Positions 61,018-64,000 of a stretch of DNA of 64,000 bases are shown here, piece by piece. A program made the translations under genes and the position numbers. Source of the stretch: Amorphochlora amoebiformis (lineage: Eukaryota > Cercozoa > Chlorarachniophyceae); the NCBI GenBank assembly GCA_054601695.1, contig BAAHQB010000224.1:186001-250000 (forward strand), given 5' to 3'. Position 1 is the first letter of the stretch. Each line of letters starts with the position of its first letter. Under the pieces are notes generated by a model. It had not been told where the DNA came from, ran no database searches, and saw only the letters and a list, made by a program, of their open reading frames with translations.

Positions 61018-61129
61018 AATATGCATATGTATAAAAACTCAAACAAAAAGATTAAAAAATATCCGAAAAAAAACAATTTAAAACATCGGCAAAGAAACAA
61101 ATCTCGAATGGTATCATTATCTCCTTGCC

Positions 61130-61245
61130 ACAATGGCGTCTGGGTATTGATCATGTCCAATTTCTCATTACTCCCTCCTTTTGCTAGGTGAGCGAAAATA
61201 AGTGGATGGTTCATGAATATTTTGATACCTATGTAGATATCGCTT
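61130..61245 (-). CDS. Possible gene 2 exon, ends unresolved
   Basis: A non-TA island with two open readings on minus: one giving [18 protein letters not shown] with donor GTAATGAG, and one giving [18 protein letters not shown]. Neither joins its neighbours in phase, so the true exon limits are unknown. A short flanking sequence (gatatc..tatg) is duplicated at 61222-61275. Confidence 0.3.
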
Positions 61246-61284
61246 CATGAATATATTTTGATATCTATGTATAGATATGGGAAA

Positions 61285-61366
<82 letters not shown>

Positions 61367-61448
61367 ATTGGCAAATATATATATATATATATAATATATA
61401 TACATATATATATATATATACATACATATATATATATATTTATATGTC

Positions 61449-61488
<40 letters not shown>

Positions 61489-61557
61489 CATTTCATCCTA
61501 TTTAAGACTTTTAAAAAGCCTTCATAGATAGAAATTCATACTCTTATCAATATACAC

Positions 61558-61664
61558 CTTGATTCGCGCTCTGCTAAACAAATCCAGGACTCCAAAATCT
61601 TTCTCGAAACACAAGCAGAACTCATCCTCTTGAGAGCTTGCACTGGCCACGCAGACATACCGAC
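61558..61664 (-). CDS. Gene 2 exon: CHAT, segment after catalytic His
   Basis: Acceptor tatatacag, donor GTGTATATT, phase 1->0, joining CHG from the previous exon. 35 codons from [15 protein letters not shown] to DLFSRARIK. Position and pattern fit the CHAT strand/helix following the His loop. Confidence 0.6.
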
Positions 61665-61746
61665 CTGTATATACGTATGAATATAGAGTTATGTAGATTT
61701 GATATATTTGTGTATAGATATGGAAATGTGTATGTGTATATATGCA

Positions 61747-61799
<53 letters not shown>

Positions 61800-61819
61800 G
61801 ATATGGAAATATGTATCTG

Positions 61820-61870
<51 letters not shown>

Positions 61871-61903
61871 AAAAATATAAATAAATATAAATATATATAT
61901 ATA

Positions 61904-61944
<41 letters not shown>

Positions 61945-62109
61945 TATATGTATGTATGTATAAATATATATAAATATAATATATATATATATATATGTAT
62001 AAATATATATGTATATATGTATATATATATGTATACATATATATATATATACATATATTATGTGTGTGTGTGTGTGTATAATTTAGAACATATTGTCATA
62101 TATCCTTTA

Positions 62110-62155
<46 letters not shown>

Positions 62156-62259
62156 TTATTAGAGAAAATGAAAATGTAGTGTCTAGGGATCACGCATACC
62201 TACATTTATATATACAGATACGTATATATCCATATATACATATATCTATATATACATAC

Positions 62260-62291
<32 letters not shown>

Positions 62292-62296
62292 TTGTA

Positions 62297-62340
<44 letters not shown>

Positions 62341-62389
62341 CATACATATATACACATGCATACATACATACATATACATACATATACAT

Positions 62390-62451
62390 ACATTCACTCA
62401 CATACCGTGAGAACTTATAGGCAATATTCTGGGATCATGCTCAAATATAAC

Positions 62452-62501
<50 letters not shown>

Positions 62502-62618
62502 ACATATACATAATATATATTACATACATACATACACATACATACAAACTTGCAAACATATATACATTTACTCACATACCATGACAATTGATACGCAGTA
62601 TTCTGGGATCATGCCCAA

Positions 62619-62682
<64 letters not shown>

Positions 62683-62859
62683 GATATATATATATGTATT
62701 ATATATATATATATATATGTATGTGTATCTACATATACATAATATTACGATTACATACATACATACACATACGTACAAACTTACACACATATACATTCAC
62801 TCACATACCATGACAATTGATACGCAGTATTATGTTCAATATATATCATATATATACAC

Positions 62860-62907
<48 letters not shown>

Positions 62908-62985
62908 TATATATACATATATATATATATGTACATATATAAATTCACTCACATTCCATGATAATTGATACGCAGTATTCTGGGA
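62390..62985 (-). repeat. Four extra copies of the CHAT His-exon tail
   Basis: Copies at about 62394-62440, 62570-62625, 62798-62835 and 62943-62995 match the 3' half of exon 63095-63191, each spaced by (TA)n. Read in the exon frame they end PISSHG, RINCHG, RINCHG and RINYHG. Three keep the donor GTATGTG; the 62943 copy has GA in place of GT. None has a clear acceptor of its own, so they look like partial tandem duplications rather than complete cassette exons. Confidence 0.8.
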
Positions 62986-62993
62986 TCATGCTC

Positions 62994-63077
<84 letters not shown>

Positions 63078-63094
63078 TATATACACTCACATAC

Positions 63095-63191
63095 CATGAC
63101 AATTAATATGCAGTATTCTGGGATCATGCTCAATTAGAAGTTTCTGCAAATTTTCAAACGTTCCCACCGTGGCCACCATCGATAACCCACG
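63095..63191 (-). CDS. Gene 2 exon: CHAT catalytic His motif
   Basis: Acceptor gtcttacag, donor GTATGTGAG, phase 0->1. The 32 codons begin RGLSMVATVG and end PRILHINCHG. Hydrophobic strand plus H-x-x-CHG matches the LHFSGHG/CHG motif that holds the catalytic His of CHAT/caspase-like proteases. Its 3' half is repeated four more times downstream (62.39-62.98 kb). The acceptor follows a strong CT-rich tract (GA-rich on plus). Confidence 0.75.
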
Positions 63192-63199
63192 CTGTAAGA

Positions 63200-64000
63200 C
63201 ACACACAGAGAGAGAGAGAGAGATAGAAAAAAAGAGAGAGGGACAAAGAGACAGAGGGAGAGACAAAGAGAGAGAGAGAGAAGAGATTGAGAGGAATATA
63301 GAGAGATATAGAGAGGAAAGAAGAAAGAGAGAGAGAGAGGGATATACCGAGAGATGTCAGATATTGAAAACAAGGGGAAGAAAACAGAGATGGAGGGATT
63401 GTATTCGGTGGTCGTAGGAACTCCGGAGTTAGGGAGGGGACAGATATCATTCTTCAGAAAAACGAAAAGTCAAAATTTCGAAATTCGATATTGGAAAGAG
63501 AAGCGCGATATAGAGAGAGAAAGAGAGAGTCAGAGAGGGAGAGAGTCAGAGAGAGAGAGAGAGTCAGAGGGAGGGAGTCAGAGGGAGAGGGTCAGAGAGA
63601 GAGAGTCAGAGAGAGAGAGAGTCAGAGAGAGAGAATGAGAGAGAGTCAGAGGGAGAGAGAGTCAGAGAGAGAGAGTCAGAGAGAGAGAGAGTCAGAGAGA
63701 GAGAGAGTCAGAGAGAGAGAGTCAGAGAGAGAGAGTCAGAGGGAGAGAGAGTCAGAGAGAGAGAGAGTCAGAGAGAGAGTGAGAGAGTCAGAGGGAGGGA
63801 GAGAGTCAGAGGGAGGGGGTCAGAGGGAGAGGGTCAGAGAGAGAGAGTCAGAGAGAGAGAGAGTCAGAGAGAGAGAGTCAGAGGGAGAGAGTCAGAGAGA
63901 GAGAGTCACAGAGAGAGTCAGAGAGAGAGAGTTAAGAGAGAGAGAGAGTCAGAGAGAGAGAGTCAGAGAGAGAGAGAGGCACAGAGAGAGAGAGAGTCAG
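63200..64000 (+). repeat. GA-rich tract with gagtcagaga minisatellite
   Basis: From 63525 to the window end, units of 14-18 bp (gagagagtcagagggaga) repeat. CT-rich in the transcript, upstream of the His exon acceptor. The island 63360-63480 is less repetitive and open on minus (MISVPSLTPEFLRPPN..), possibly part of an upstream exon. Confidence 0.88.

Noticed and set aside
62390-63137. CRISPR-like array (repeats with spacers)
   Set aside because: Spacers are (TA)n of variable length and the genome is eukaryotic; the repeats are exon copies.

Overview
This is a nuclear DNA window from a eukaryote, probably a microbial one (protist or alga). The evidence is spliceosomal introns with GT..AG ends, many TTAGGG-type (telomere-like) arrays and a Ty1/copia LTR retrotransposon. 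I cannot name the species. Most of the 64 kb is (TA)n microsatellite, which yields long meaningless Tyr/Ile-rich open frames.

The non-TA islands, read on the minus strand, are short exons (about 27-156 nt) bounded by AG and GT whose reading phases join over long runs. They spell two tandem paralogues of an NLR-like (STAND) protein. Gene 2 (about 63.2 to 16.5 kb) is CHAT protease-like domain, then an NB-ARC NTPase, a Ser/Pro-rich linker, and a helical/TPR tail. Gene 1 (about 15.4 to 0.4 kb, running off the window) starts again with CHAT and NB-ARC. Phases are unbroken from the last TPR exons of gene 2 (22.2 kb) to the Walker B exon of gene 1 (3.9 kb), so one giant fused transcript is also possible. 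Gene 2 keeps the CHAT His (CHG) and Cys (SACNS) motifs and the P-loop Lys (GPRGVGK). Gene 1 has lost all three (CLA, SVSGR, GVGIS) although its exons stay open.

Exon pieces are repeatedly duplicated in tandem, separated by (TA)n. The copies include the exon tail with the catalytic His (5 copies) and the exon with the catalytic Cys (4 copies). Several TTAGGG arrays lie directly 5' of exons in the transcribed sense, so the RNA carries CCCTAA repeats at the 3' splice site.

At 23.3-28.0 kb an intron of gene 2 carries a copia-type element on the plus strand (antisense to the gene), with identical 238-bp LTRs, one 1155-codon Gag-Pol frame lacking the integrase core, and an identical solo LTR. Three older related LTR relics (about 5.1, 51.5 and 54 kb) share this orientation. 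Two TTAGGG foldbacks (20.0-20.6 and 42.7-43.65 kb), purine/pyrimidine tracts and several minisatellites fill the rest.

In exon entries, phase a->b means a codon bases received from the previous exon and b passed to the next. Splice models are inferred by eye; there is no RNA evidence here.
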